Translations under genes and position numbers: made by a program
Shown here: one piece after another, positions 9,740 through 21,831 of the stretch
How positions within the stretch are numbered: the stretch's first letter is position 1
How the letters are laid out: every line of letters starts with the position of its first letter
Notes under the pieces: generated by a model
Database searches by the model: none
What the model was told of the DNA's origin: nothing
What the model saw: the letters and a program-made list of their open reading frames with translations, nothing else
Origin: Aedes albopictus
Taxonomy: Eukaryota > Arthropoda > Insecta > Diptera > Culicidae
Assembly: GCF_035046485.1 (NCBI RefSeq)
Contig: NC_085138.1
Coordinates: 43,745,464-43,809,463, forward strand
DNA: 64,000 nt
Direction: 5' to 3'

Positions 9740-12700
9740 GAAAGACATTTCAAAAACAAAAACAAAAAAACTCATGAGCAACTTCAGAAGGAATCATACG
9801 TGTGGAATTTTTATAAAAATAAATAAATCATAAATTCTTTTCTGAAGTTATTTCCAAATGAATTTCTGAAGGAGTTTTGAAAGAAATCTCTGGAATAATT
9901 CTTGAAAGAACTCCTGTAGGAACACCTGAAGGAATAGCTGAAGGAATAGCTGGCTTAAATTCCTGAAGAAATCAAAGGAGGATTCTCTGAAGGTGTTTCC
10001 GGATGACTAATGATACTCATCGAAAAACCCCCGATGGAATACCTAGCAGAACCTCTTGAGATAGTTTCAGAAGAATTCATAGAGAAATTCGAAATTGAAA
10101 TTCCTGAACAATTTCGAAGAAATTCCCGTAGGAATCCGTGGAGAATATTCTGGAAGTAACTTTTGAGATAATCCAGGAGGAATTTCTGAGAAAAAAAGAG
10201 AAATACACGGATGAATTTATATCGGAATCTATGTATGAACTTCTGAAGAAACCGTTGGAGGAATCTCCAGAACAAACTTTGGAAGAATCTCTGAAGGAAT
10301 TCCTGAAAAAAATTGATTTGCCTTGGAGGAACCCTTGAAGAGATTTATGAAGGAGAAAGTGTTTCTGAAGGAATATTTGAAGAAATCTCTGGAAAAATTT
10401 CGCATAGATTCTGCGGAAGAATTTCACTGGAACAATGTTCGAATTTTGGAAGTATATGAACATGAAAAATATCCTTTAGTTATTTCAGAACTTAAGGAAA
10501 CTCTGGAGGAGTTTATAAAGAAATCAAAGATTTTGTTTGAGAACGAATTCATAAAAGGTTTTCTAGGTGAATTCCTGGAGAAATTTCGAGAAGAACCTCT
10601 AGACAACTTTATGAAGTAATTTTTGAAGAAGTTTCGAAGAATCAGTGGGGGAATTTCTAAAGAAAACTCAGGAACTCTGAAATTCTGATTTTTTGGAGGA
10701 ACCGACAAAGGCTTTCCGAAGAATTATTGTAACAATTGGAAGATTTTCCAAAGAAGTTTTAGGATACATTTGTTGAGGAAATTCCAGAGTCGGAAGGAAT
10801 TCCTGGAAGATTTTATAAAGCGATCCTTAAAAGATTTTGTGAAAGAATCTCTGAATAAATTCTGCAAGGATTCACTAAAGCATTTAAGAGAGAATGTCTC
10901 AAGGAGTTCTAGGAGGAGCAACTCTTAGAAGATTTTCCAAAACAATCTCTTGAACAATTTCTGGTGAAATTTAAAAAAAATCTGGAGAGAAATTTTCGAA
11001 TAATTCTCAAAAAGAAGTTTATAAAGAATAGCTCGGTAGGAATTTTTGAAGCGTTCCCGTGAGATTTGCTAAAGAAATCCTTCGAAAAATTTCCGTTGAA
11101 ATCTCTAGATGGATTTTAAAAATAATCCCTGGAAGAGTTTCTTCGAAAATTCTTGTATGAATTGCTGAAAAAATCTATTCGAAATATTTAAGAATGTTTT
11201 TTTTTTTCAATTTATTGAAAGATTTCTTATGAAATAATGGGCCCTGGAGCTTTTTCTGGAAGATCTACCGAAGATATCAATTGAGATATTTTAGACAAAT
11301 CCCTTGATAAATTTCTGAAAAATAATATTGGATGTTTATCAGAAAAAACCACCAGAAGAATTTCTGAAAGAATTGTGGACGGTTTCACTAATAGGATCCC
11401 ATGAGAATTTTCTGATTATATGTGATGAGTAATTTCTAAGGTAATCTCAGAGAGAAGTTCCTCATACAAAGATTCTTTTACACGAATGAAATCCATAGAG
11501 GATTTCCAGAAAAAAAATTGGAGGATTTAGTTAAGCAAATCCTTAAAAAGTTTTCGGAATTAACCTTGGAAAAACATTTAAAACAATTCGAAACAAAAGC
11601 AATCTTAATGAGTTTTTTTTTATCTGAACGAATTCTTAGAATAAATTCTTGAAAAATCTTTGGAAGAATTTTGGAAGGAACCATTGGAACAATTCTTGAA
11701 TTCTGGAAGCTTTAATGAGGGAACGCATTGAGAAATTTTTTTGAGGGAAGCCGTGGAAAATTTTCTAAAAGAGGAGTTTGTAAAGGAATCCATACAATTG
11801 TTCTACAAGGAGTTCATGAAAGGTTTTATGGACGTTTTTTTGAAGAAATTTCTGGAAGAATCTCTAGAGGATTTTCTAAAATGACCCTTGAAGAAGTACT
11901 ATGGTAGACAGTTTAGAAAGAATGCAAAATTTCTGATTTTTCGAAGGAATCCGTGAAAGACTCGGAAGAAACAATGCAACAATTTTGGATGCCATCCATG
12001 GCAGACTTTTCAAAGAAGATCTAGGAGAAAACCTAGAGTCGGAAGGAATTCCTGGAAGGAATCTCTGGATGAATGTTTGTAGCATCCCCGTGAGATTTTT
12101 TATTGAATTCCTTTGAAACATTTTCTTTAAAATGTCTAGATAGATTTCGGAAGTAAATTCTGGAAAAAAATCTACAAAAAACTGGGATGAATTCCAAAAG
12201 AAATTCATTCAAAATTTTTAAGGAGATTTTTTTTTCAATTTATGTAGAAATCTTTTTAAAACAGTGGCGTCGCGTAACCTCACTTTTTACCTGTGCACCG
12301 ACCCTAAAACTTGTAATTGCAGCGAATTTACGATCAAAATCGAAATAGAAATGAGTGAAAGCAGCTATTCTTGTCATTTTCTAATTATTACAAGCAAATT
12401 TGTTCAAAAAATTTAAGAATTTATACTTGGTGCACAGGTAAAAAGTGAGGTTACGCGACGCCACTGTTTTAAAATTTTTTGATGAAATCACTTTAGGAAT
12501 TTTCAAAGCAATACCTGAAAATAAAAATTGAATATGTTCTAGAAGATCAAAAGGAACCCTTTGAGAATTTTTCGTCAAATCCCTTGAGAAATTTCTGAAA
12601 AAAAAAAATTGAAGTTTATCATAAAACCAGCGGAACAACTTCTGAAAGAATCCCTGACGGATTTTTTAAAAGGATCCCTGGAGAAATTCCTGAATATGTA

Positions 12701-14560
12701 TCCAGAGCAAAAAATCCTATCATGAATTTCTGAAGATAGTCATAGAGAAATAGCTGAAGCAATGCATGCATGCTATCCCATTTTTTTTTTTGTGAAACTT
12801 CTGGAAGAAACCCATGTGGGGCTTCATGAAGCAGCCCATGGAAGATTCTTCAAAATAAAAACTGAAAAAGTATCCGATAGATTTTTAGAATGAATCTCAA
12901 TAGGATTTCCATTAAAAATCTTCAAGATTTTTTACGGAGAAATTTGTAAATGAATTTCCGAAGAATCTAGAGGAACTTCCGAAAATATTCCTGGAGGAAT
13001 TTGTAAAGCAAACCCTTGAAAAATTTTTTAAACAAAACTTGGAAAACTGTTTGTAACAATTTGAAACAAAAAGAATCTCTTAACAAATTTCAAAATAAAT
13101 TTTTGAGAGATTTTCTGAAAAACTCCTGGAAGAATTTCTGACGGATTTTCCAAAGAAACTCTGTAGAAATTTCTAAATAAAAAAGGTTTTGAAGAATTCC
13201 TGAAAATAAATAAGAAAATTTATTAGAAAAACAAACGGAAGAATTCCTGAAAGAATCTCTGAAGGATTTTCAAAAACAATCGCTGGAAACATTCCTAAAA
13301 TTTTGTGAAATTTCCGAAAAAATCCCTGTACGAGTTTCCCCTGAATGAATTTCTGAAGGTATTTACGAAGAAATGGCTAAAGCATCCAAGATTTTCTGAA
13401 AAAAAATCTTTGGGAAACTTTTGGAAGAATCCTATCTGGGACTTCCTGAAGCAGCTTATGGAAGATTGTCTAAAAGAATATCTCGAAAAATTTCCGAATG
13501 ACTCTCAGATAGTTTTTAGAAGGAATCTCTGAAGGGTTTCCATTGATAACCTTCCAGAAATTTTCGAAAAAATCTGTAGATGAATTTCTAAAGAAACTTC
13601 AGAAAATAAAATTCTTGAAGGAATTTGTAAAGCAAAGCCTTGAAAAAAATTCGGAATAAACTTGGAAAATTGTTTGAAACAATTTGGAACAAAAGAAATC
13701 CCTTAAGAAATTTTTGAAAATGTTTTATAAAAAAAAAATCAGAAAACCCCCCGGGAGAATTTCTGATGGATTTTCCAAAGGAATCTCTGTAGAAATTTTT
13801 GTATAAATCTATTGATTTTCATTTAAAAAATCTGTGTAAAATTTTGGAGGAATTCCTGGTGGAGTTTCCGAATGAAACCTTGTGAATTTTTTGAAGCGAG
13901 GTATTTCTAGTGGAATTCTTGGAAAAAAAATCCAAGAAATTTGGAGAAGATTTTCTGAAAAAACCCTGGAGCTCCAATGAACTTCTGAATGATTTTTCAA
14001 AGTAATTCTTGGAGAAATTGCTGAAAACATAACCAGAGGTAAGGAAGTCCTCTGGAAGAAGTTGTTCAAAAAAAAAAAGATTGTTTTGCACGTATGGCAC
14101 CCCCGAGAGAATTTTCAGAGAAAATTTCTAGAGGATTTAGTAAAGCAAACCCTTAAAAAATCCTAATGAACCTTGGAAAAATTGAAGCAATTCAAAGAAA
14201 AGGAATCTATACAAATTTCTGAATTATGTTTTGTAAAACTTCCAGAATAATTTCCAAAGAATTTTCTAAAGCAAACCCTAAAAAAATTTCTGAATTGAAC
14301 CATTTGTAAAGCAATCAATGAAAGATTTTCTAAATATTTTGTGAGAAATCTCGTGGGGAATTTTAGAATGAATCCCTGAAGAACAGTTTCAGATGAATCC
14401 TTGAGGGATATTTTAAAAGAACTCGTGAAGAAATTTGTGGTGAAATTCTTGAAGAAAGTTTGGAAATAATTCCAAAAAAAAACCGGAAAAAAATTTCAAG
14501 CCAAAAAACCTCCGGAAGGATTTTTTGAAGAATTCCTTGATGAAATTTCTGAAAATATCT
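9740..14560. repeat. Degenerate purine-rich array (GAATTCCTGAAG/GAATTTCTGGA type)
   Basis: About 4.8 kb consists of highly diverged short units built around GAATTTCTGAAGGAAT, spaced irregularly every 15-30 bp. The plus strand gives spurious Glu/Phe/Leu/Lys-rich frames and the minus strand Arg/Asn/Ser/Phe-rich ones, none convincing as a gene. Longer duplications are overlaid: about 10670-11375 matches about 11915-12650 apart from the MITE inserted at 12262. A landmark of the type CTTGGAAAATTGTTTGAAACAATT recurs near 11565, 13035, 13665 and 14165. The same kind of sequence returns at 25640, 33170, 35690 and 49740. Confidence 0.85.
12262..12466. mobile_element. hAT-like MITE, 205 bp, 38-bp TIRs
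   Basis: The ends are perfect 38-bp inverted repeats starting CAGTGGCGTCGCG. Both sides carry the 8-bp target duplication TTTTAAAA (12254-12261 and 12467-12474). An 8-bp duplication and a CAG-type terminus are hallmarks of hAT elements. There is no coding capacity. The paralogous stretch of the host array near 11200-11230 lacks the insertion. Confidence 0.93.
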
Positions 14561-16639
14561 AATTACGAACAGATTTCAAATGCATCAATCAAGTCATTTT
14601 TATTAACGCCTCAATCAAACGTAAATGGACGTGTTCTACATCGCCGGTCGTTGGATTAATATTCGTAAGCCCCTCCAGTTCCCCATAGTCTCCCGGCAAA
14701 GCACGTACCTTCCACATTCCACATTTTGCCGAAGACACCGACTGACGCCGACGACGATGGACGGGAGTGAAAACATCGCATGACGGTGATGATACTTTGA
14801 ATTAGCTCCAAATAGGCACTAAAAATAAGCAGCAGCAGCAGCAGCAGCAAAAAAAGGTTTTCCAGCCATATCGAGTGGGTAAAATTAAGCAAACTGCTCT
14901 CTGCGCTGCAGTTGCGGCGCTGCGGCGAGTGAGTGAGAAGCCGCTTAATTATGAAGCCTGCTACTAATTAAACGTCTCGGTAATAAAAGAAATCAAGCTG
15001 AGGCTGCTTTTGCTGGGAGCTGGTGGTGGTGGTTCGCATCGTCGCACCCGGTTTGTGTCGTCCCAGGTCTTCCTTCTTCTTGTGGTCGTTCGGTGTTTCG
15101 GAAGAAATGGTTTGGTTGATCCACTTCCCGCGTCCCGCGGAAGAAGAAGGGAAGGTGGTTTCCAACATTGTTATCCACAAATGCTAATAGAAGCTACCAT
15201 CTTATGTTCCTAGTCTCGTGGTGGAGAGTCCACACAGAGAGACGATAAGATTTCCAGAAGCAAGCGTAACAGTGCTGTAAATTGATTAAATGGGGAATTG
15301 TTGTTGTGGCCTGCTAGCTGTGATTCAGTTTGAAGTGATAAAACGATAATTCAGAAATATAGTGAGCTCTAATAATCGTTGGCACTAATCCGACCCATTG
15401 AGCTTGCTTCACAAGCTGAAAGATGGTTCATTTAGATATGGGATGAATCACGCTCTCGCAAGAGAAACGCTCAATTGCGATTAACTTTTCGTCAGAGATT
15501 AGGGAAAATGGGTAAGATAGAAAAGCTGCCATTAGCATTGTTTTCGGAAGCAAAAATTATTCTAACAGAGCCATTGACCAGATTTCTGATTGCATGAGAA
15601 CATCGAACCGTGGCTTTATTTCGCCATGAACAATAGAAGTTGGCATTAAAATAATAAGAGAGGGTATCATCATAATATGTGGTTCTGATAGCATGAGAAT
15701 ATAAGAAAATAGCACCCGAATCTTTTGAAAGGAGTAATATATCTTCAAACTATCAAACCAATCAATCGATGAAGCGTTAAGGGTTCGAAACATCTGACCT
15801 CAAACCCCCACCATCTCCAGCAAAAATGTGTTCCCTAGCCATCGTTTTGTCTAGATTGATCCAAATTGCTAATACGAACCTCCAGCGGCAACCCATATAT
15901 CATCTTTCTATTCCACCACGAAAAAAAAACACCGAACAGTTATGGCCAAATTCTTTCCACGCATCTGGCTTCCACTCTTTCCCACCAACCACCGAAATTG
16001 ACGACGACGACGCCGACCACGACCGTTGACGGATGATCGATGGTTGGGCTACATTAGCATGACGTGAGTGCTCCCTTCGTCCTCCCCCACAGCGTAGCGG
16101 CGCGATGGCGATACATATTGGTAGGTAAACCCATTAAACGCCGCCTCAGCCGATTCGCATCACTTTTCGGAGAAATATATGCTGAGACCCGGCACACCAC
16201 ACACCACAATGGAGCATGATTTTCCAAAACTCCAACAACTCCGCGGTAACAACGCATGAAGCCACCACCCCCACCTCCCCCCGTTGTAGAAGAGGTGGTC
16301 TTGACGACGATGACGACGAGCGCGCGTGTGTTCCCCGAAATTCTTCACACCACCGCACCGACCGTAATACAAGACCTCTCAAGGCTGCATCAACCTACCT
16401 AGTACCTACCTTCCTAAGTAGATCAGCTCGCAGAAAAAATGGTTCGATCGCGCACCACACGGGTTCGTCCTAATCAGGGAGATTTCATCTCGCTGAGACG
16501 ACGACGTACACACGGCAACCGGTATCTCCGGGATTAGGTTACCTTGCCGCCCACTAGTGTGGTTCAGTCTTCGTGCGGCGTTAATAACAATACCACGGTT
16601 TGGGGAATTGATCTAGATTTTTCTTGACTTTTAGGAATG
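14561..16639. other. Unique CpG- and trinucleotide-rich island
   Basis: Single-copy-looking sequence with AGC, GAC and CCA-type runs and clusters of homeodomain-like TTAATTA/CTAATTAA sites (for example around 14945-14975). Open frames on both strands are short, overlap and change phase. No exon is supported. Such islands between repeat blocks are candidates for conserved non-coding regulatory DNA. Confidence 0.45.
14828..14849. repeat. (AGC)n microsatellite
   Basis: Seven uninterrupted AGC triplets inside the unique island. Confidence 0.95.
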
Positions 16640-17144
16640 GAAATCTTTTTCTTGTTTACGTAAGCGTAACTAGGTTATAAGTCTAGGGGGGTCAAGGCCA
16701 TGTCGATATGGATCCTCATGAAGGTTGTCTGAGAGTCTGCGAGCCCCATAATACAACTCTAAAACCTACTAAAACCTCATGGACCATTCTGAAACACTTT
16801 GTAAAGCATTGAAACGTTTTTGAAACCCCCTTAAAGCCCCATATTGGCCATCTGAGAGTCTTCGAAGGCCCTTAAGATCCCTCTGAAATCTTTTGAAATG
16901 CTATACAACGCCCTAAGAGGCATTAAACAGCTTTGGAAAACCCCTGAAATCCCCCTGAAACCAATCGTGGAGCTTATCTGAGAGTCTGTGAAGCCCTCTA
17001 AGATCTGTCTGAAACCAATTGAAACGCTCCATAACGCCCTGGAATGCATTATTACATCTTGTTATTCCTAGGAAAGCCTATAAAACCCTTCTGAAATCTC
17101 CGAGGAAGCACAGCTGAGAGTCTGTAGAATCCTCTAAAACTTCT
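16640..17144. repeat. Degenerate CTGAGAGTCTG array, left part
   Basis: Units of roughly 130 bp each carry CTGAGAGTCTG(C/T)GAAG followed by runs of GAAACCxxCTGAAA. Copies are recognisable near 16728, 16848, 16978 and 17112. The same sequence resumes at 20252-20470, so the array was split by the composite insertion at 17145-20251. Confidence 0.75.
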
Positions 17145-17542
17145 CCCAGGTAACAATTTGATGCTGTACAAACGTTTCTACAACTATTTCAAATCAGTCT
17201 TCATTTGAACAAAAGCTGAGCACAAGAGGTATAATCCTTTGTTCAGCTCCTAAACATCTAATTTTGGTGATTTTATTCAACCTTTAGCTGATTTGAGGTT
17301 CCTTGAACGGCTGATTTAAGGCTTAATATACGCTTAATCAGTAATCAATCAAATCACAGAGAACAGACATCCAAGCTAGAACAAATTTCATTCAGAAAGT
17401 TGTGTAAGGATTTGAATCTTCACTTGAGTAAGGTCGCAATCCAATATACGATGAAAACACTATCGCCGCCAAACACCATATTGCCACAGTCAGTGGTGAA
17501 TTGAAACATTTCAAGTGGTGAATTAAATTAGTAAAGACCGGT

Positions 17543-18124
17543 CCAGAAAGTATGGACGCAGTTAGAGATTACTGGCATTTCAAAACTATTGATGACTAGT
17601 TCTTTTTGCAAGTGACATCCCGTTGGTCAACCTGTATTCTCAGCACTTGTATAGTGGTTTTTGCGATTCCAACAGTGTGTTTTAAAATACATGAACTATC
17701 AGCGGAACACCATTGAAAAAATGTGCACAAACGTTGTACAGAGTTTGAAAGGTCACTTAGGAAATGATCAAAATATGGTGGGAGTAAGTGACAAAATCGT
17801 GCAAGCAGCAATCAGAAACCACGGTGGGGATAACACGTTTAAGCATAGGCAAATATTGGGTAAAAAAATAAAGATCCTGGTAACCCTTGTTTGGATAAAC
17901 AAATAATGAAGGTGTTTGAGCACAAGAAAAAACCTTCTAACTAACACAGAGTGGGGTATAATCAAAAAAGTTGACATTTCAAATTCCTCCAAAATGTTCA
18001 TCGTGGCAAAGAACGTTTGAATTTTCGATCCTATTGTAAGCAGAAACAGCCAAAACGAAGCCCTAAGCAAGAACCATCGATCAGGCCCAGACAATTGAAG
18101 ACTAGGTGCGTCCATACTTTCTGG
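17543..18124. mobile_element. Non-autonomous Tc1/mariner-like element
   Basis: Perfect 18-bp inverted repeats (CCAGAAAGTATGGACGCA, 17543-17560 and 18107-18124) bound 582 bp. The AAAGTATGGAC core is typical of insect Tc1-like ends. The interior holds an 81-codon plus-strand frame (17661-17906) and other broken frames; it may derive from the N-terminal part of a transposase, but I see no DDE/D catalytic motif. The true ends may lie a few bases further out (GGCAGTG after 18124). No TA duplication is visible. Confidence 0.7.
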
Positions 18125-18339
18125 GGCAGTGTTTATGGGAAATTAACCAATTGCAGCGCCACGAAGTTGCGACTTGTGTTGCCGATTTCAAATGGCTGTT
18201 AAATTCCTTACACGGTTTTGTCAGTGATCAAATTTGTTAATTGTGTAAAAAATATAAAAACACTTTCGTGAGCCTATTTTTACCATTAGCTGCGTCTATT
18301 TACAGAAGAAATGTTTAGGAATGTATAAATTATTCTGTG

Positions 18340-18405
18340 GGAAAACTGGGAATTGAACTCGGACCTCCTGATTTATAGTCACTCACCTTGGCACCTACAC
18401 CACAC
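18340..18405 (-). repeat. tRNA-like (SINE-type) fragment
   Basis: Read on the minus strand, the sequence has an A-box-like region followed about 40 bases later by a B-box match, GAGTTCAATTCCC. There is no acceptor-stem pairing that would make it a tRNA gene. A (CA)n run at 18401-18420 abuts it. Probably the head of a decayed SINE. Confidence 0.35.
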
Positions 18406-18737
18406 ACACACACACACACTTGTTTACATATCCTCGACAACAAGAGCATTACTTGTTGTGTCTGAATAGTCAAGAACAGTAGTTGAACTAAGTTTGTATT
18501 GAGGCTGAAGAAGCGATGTGGACTTCACGAAAACATGCCTGGGTCCAGCTGTCAAAAATGATTTGATTAAAGGTTGAACAACATATCAATAATTCTGCAT
18601 GTTGGTGTATGTTTTGAAGCTGGTAACCCAGATGAATAATATTCTATTCAACTTGATATTGAGGCATCTATGTATTGCTGGTTAAAGAGGTTGAACAAGC
18701 CATACTTCAGTCCAATATTCAACTGTCATTGTGTTCA

Positions 18738-20171
18738 GCACTGGTGAGAGCACTACACTGGGTCATTACCAAGATTTGGGAGGAGGAAGTATTACCGGAG
18801 GAATGGATGGAAGGTATCGTGAGTCCCATCTACAAAAAGGGCGACAAGTTGGATTGCGGGAACTACCGCGCGATCACACTACTGAGCGCTGCCTACAAGA
18901 TACTCTCTCAAATTTTATGCCGCCGTCTATCACCGATTGCAAGAGAGTTCGTGGGGCAATATCAGGCTGGATTTATGGGTGAACGCGCTACAACGGACCA
19001 GATGTTCGCCATCCGCCAGGTGTTGCAGAAATGCCGCGAATACAACGTGCCCACACATCACTTGTTCATCGATTTCAAATCGGCGTATGATACAATCGAT
19101 CGAGAACAGCTATGGCAGATTATGCACGAATACGGATTCCCGGATAAACTCCCGGCGACGATGGATCAAGTGATGTGCGTAGTTCGAGTATCAGGAACAC
19201 TCTCGAGTCCCTTCGAATCTCGCAGAGGGTTACGGCAAGGTGATGGTCTTTCGTGCTTGCTGTTCAACATTGCTTTGGAGGGTGTAATACGAAGAGCGGG
19301 GATAAACACGAGTGGGACGATTTTCACGAAGTCCGTTCAGCTGCTTGGTTTCGCCGATGATATTGATATTATTGCTCGTAAATTTGAGACGATGACGGAA
19401 ACGTACATCCGACTTAAGAGTGAAGCCAGGCGAATCGGACTAGTCATTAATGTGTCGAAGACAAAGTACATGATGGCAAAGGGCTCCAGGGAGGAATCAC
19501 CGCGCCCGCCACCCCGAATTCATTCGACGGAGATGAAATCGAGGCGGTTGAAGAATTCGAGTACTTGGGCTCACTGGTGACCGACGACAACGACACCAGC
19601 AGAGAAATTCAGAGGCGCATTGTGGCAGGAAATCGTGCCTACTTTGAACTCTGCAGAACTCTACGATCGAATAAAGTTCGCCGTAACACGAAGTTAACCA
19701 TCTACAAAACGTTGATTAGACCGGTCGTCCTCTATGGGCACGAAACATGGACCCTACGTGCAGAGGACCAACACGGCCTTGGAGTTTTCGAACGGAAGGT
19801 GTTGCGTACCATCTACGGCGGAGTGCAGATGGAAGACGGGCCCTGGAGAAGGCGAATGAACCACGAGCTGCATCAGCTGCTGGGAGAACCAACCATCGTC
19901 CATACCGCGAAAATCGGGAGGCTACGGTGGGCGGGTCACGTCATCAGGATGTCGGATAGCAACCCGACTAAAATGGTTCTCGAGAGTCATCCGACCGGTA
20001 CAAGAAGACGTGGAGCGCAGCGAGCTAGGTGGGTCGACCAAGTGAAGGACGATCTGCGGACCCTACGCAGAGTGCAGTACTGGAGACAAACAGCCATGGA
20101 CCGAGTGGAATGGAGGCGGCTACTATGTACAGCAGAGGCCACCCCGGCCTTAGCCTGACCGGTAAGGTAAG
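18738..20171 (+). pseudogene. RTE-like non-LTR retrotransposon, 5'-truncated ORF2, copy 1
   Basis: The reverse transcriptase fragment begins inside the domain. Motifs in order are NYRAITLL, YQAGFMGERATTDQMF, FIDFKSAYDTID (motif A, catalytic Asp), LRQGDGLSCLLFNIALE (motif B) and LGFADDIDII (motif C, the FADD variant). The C-terminal region follows with TIYKTLIRPVVLYG, FERKVLRTIYGG and RLRWAGHVIRMSD, typical of RTE and related clades. A 1-bp loss near 19521 puts the C-terminal part (19565-20158) in another frame, and a 12-bp in-frame loss near 19151 removes residues between motifs A and B. The copy ends in a short GGTAAGGTAAG tail, a plausible RTE-type 3' end. It closely resembles the copy at 56400-58780. 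It is inactive because it is truncated and frameshifted. Confidence 0.9.
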
Positions 20172-20251
20172 TATGTGTTCAGCCATTGACACCATTAATC
20201 AGTTATTGTTCAGCTAATACTTTCACTTTTCAGCATTCGTTGTTTTATGGG

Positions 20252-20470
20252 CTTCTTGAAATGCATCTGAAAGTTTCATATTGTAACGCATTGTAACGCC
20301 TTGAAATGGATTTGAAACCCCCTGAAATCCCCGTGAAGCTCACCTGAGAGTCAGTGAAGATCCAGCTCTTCTGAAACCGCCTGAAACTTTCATGATGTTG
20401 ACTCGAGAGCCTGCGAAGCTCCTTTAGAACCCTGTGGAATCTCCTGAAATGCCATGAAATAATCGCTCTG
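20252..20470. repeat. Degenerate CTGAGAGTCTG array, right part
   Basis: This continues the array of 16640-17144, with CTGAGAGTCAGTGAAG near 20345 and CGAGAGCCTGCGAAG near 20403. Confidence 0.7.
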
Positions 20471-21299
20471 CAATTGGTAGAACCGGATCGACAGAAGAAT
20501 GATATACACTAGAACCAAAATTTACGCTCAAAACGAGGGGGTGTAAGTACGGGGGAGCGCTATTTGAGAATTGATGCGTAGGTCGGAGAGTGTTTTTTTT
20601 TTCAAAATTTCCAAAATTATTTTGTGAAGAGCGTAATTACAAAGTTTGTAACCTGTTAAAAAGATGATAAATTATTTTCTTACAATCAATACGAAGTGTA
20701 TCGGAAATTAACTGTAAATGTTCACAACAACCTTAAAATAATCTATTCGAAATAAACATAGCCTTATTTTTAGAGATTCTTCATAAATCTTTGACAAAAA
20801 AAAAGAATGTCACTTCTGATTTTCTATAAATAGTCACTTTACTTGAACTTTTATCTCAAAGATTACACACATATATTTTTAAAATTTTGAACACCTCCAA
20901 AAAGTTTGAAATTGCGAAAACTGTGCGAAAATATTCAATTTTTTTTCCATAATTTTGCGCAAATATATTCTTTTCCAGAATACTCAAAATATATGAAATT
21001 TTTTTTTTCAAGAAAAATTTCCGCGGCATTTTAGCGCAATTCTTAAAAATAAAAAAGGCCATTTTTTGAGAAACTATTTTTTATGCGTCTCATATCGCAC
21101 AATTCTTTGTCGCTACAAATTATCAAAACGTTCAAAAACTTGAAAAAAAAAACTAGCATTATGTACAGATTGTTATTTTGTGTGGTGTACTAATTGAAGT
21201 ATATTTTCAATAATACTAAACATTTTCCAAATTTGTTCCGGCTGTTCTAAACTATATTGTGAAGATTTGATCGAAGAGCCAGAATAAAAAGACCAACCA
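20471..21299. other. AT-rich unassigned sequence
   Basis: AT-rich sequence with A and T runs. No gene, tandem unit or transposon end recognised. Confidence 0.4.
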
Positions 21300-21831
21300 T
21301 GCTTAAGATAGAGCATTTTGGTCATTAACAGATATTTTCAAACACACATTAATTTAGCAGGTTTGCTTAGTTCAGTAGTTCCCAACCTATGGTCATGGGC
21401 CAAGCGAATTTCTCAAGAACCGAAGGTGTATGAGGAAAGTGAAAAAGCTTTCCGGATTCTGCACTTCAGGGAATATTTATCACAATGTAGTTGTATTGTA
21501 AAGATCAGTGGTTTCCAATCTGGGGTCAATAGCCAAAAGAATTTATCAAGAACCAAAAGTGCTAAACAAAAGTTTTTCGGATTGTTCATCTCAAAGAGCA
21601 GTATCTTAAATACAGATGCATATCATAGATCAGTGATTTCCAATTCATGGTCACGGGCCACGCGATATTCTCAAAAACCATTAATTTCAGGATGAAAAGA
21701 AAATGCACTGACTATGTACAATAAAAACAGAAAATGTTTTTTTATATCCACGCCTCACGGAGCACTGACTACAACAAAATTGTACTGGTCACGGGCCCCG
21801 CGAACCTTAAATTTTGGGTTGAAAAGAAAAT
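21300..21831. repeat. Tandem units of about 130 bp (CAGTGxTTTCCAATCT...GGTCACGGGCCA)
   Basis: Units start near 21375, 21505 and 21630. Each contains TTCCCAACC/TTTCCAATC, GGTCA(T/C)GGGCCA(A/C)GCGAATTTCTCAAGAACC and a TTTTCCGGATT segment. Diverged units return at 25080-25260 on the far side of the blocks at 21832-25020, suggesting those blocks interrupted this array. Confidence 0.7.

Larger units (their letters stand above)
17145..20251. mobile_element. Composite nested insertion with CCCA...TGGG termini
   Basis: The left end CCCAGGTAACAATTTGATGCTG and the reverse complement of the right end (CCCATAAAACAACGAATGCTG) agree at the CCCA, AACAA and TGCTG positions. The flanks share CTTCT on both sides and are the two halves of one CTGAGAGTCTG array. 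Inside lie a Tc1-type element (17543-18124), a tRNA-like stretch (about 18340-18405) and an RTE fragment (18738-20171). The outer ends resemble those of the 106-bp MITE at 46496-46601. I infer an outer MITE-like element that later took up the inner insertions; the outer boundaries are less certain than the inner ones. Confidence 0.5.

Noticed and set aside
10138..10619. Glu/Lys/Phe-rich frames (66 and 98 codons) that look like helical proteins
   Set aside because: They arise from degenerate GAATTTCTGAAG repeats. The opposite strand is open too, and similar frames appear in every block of this repeat class.
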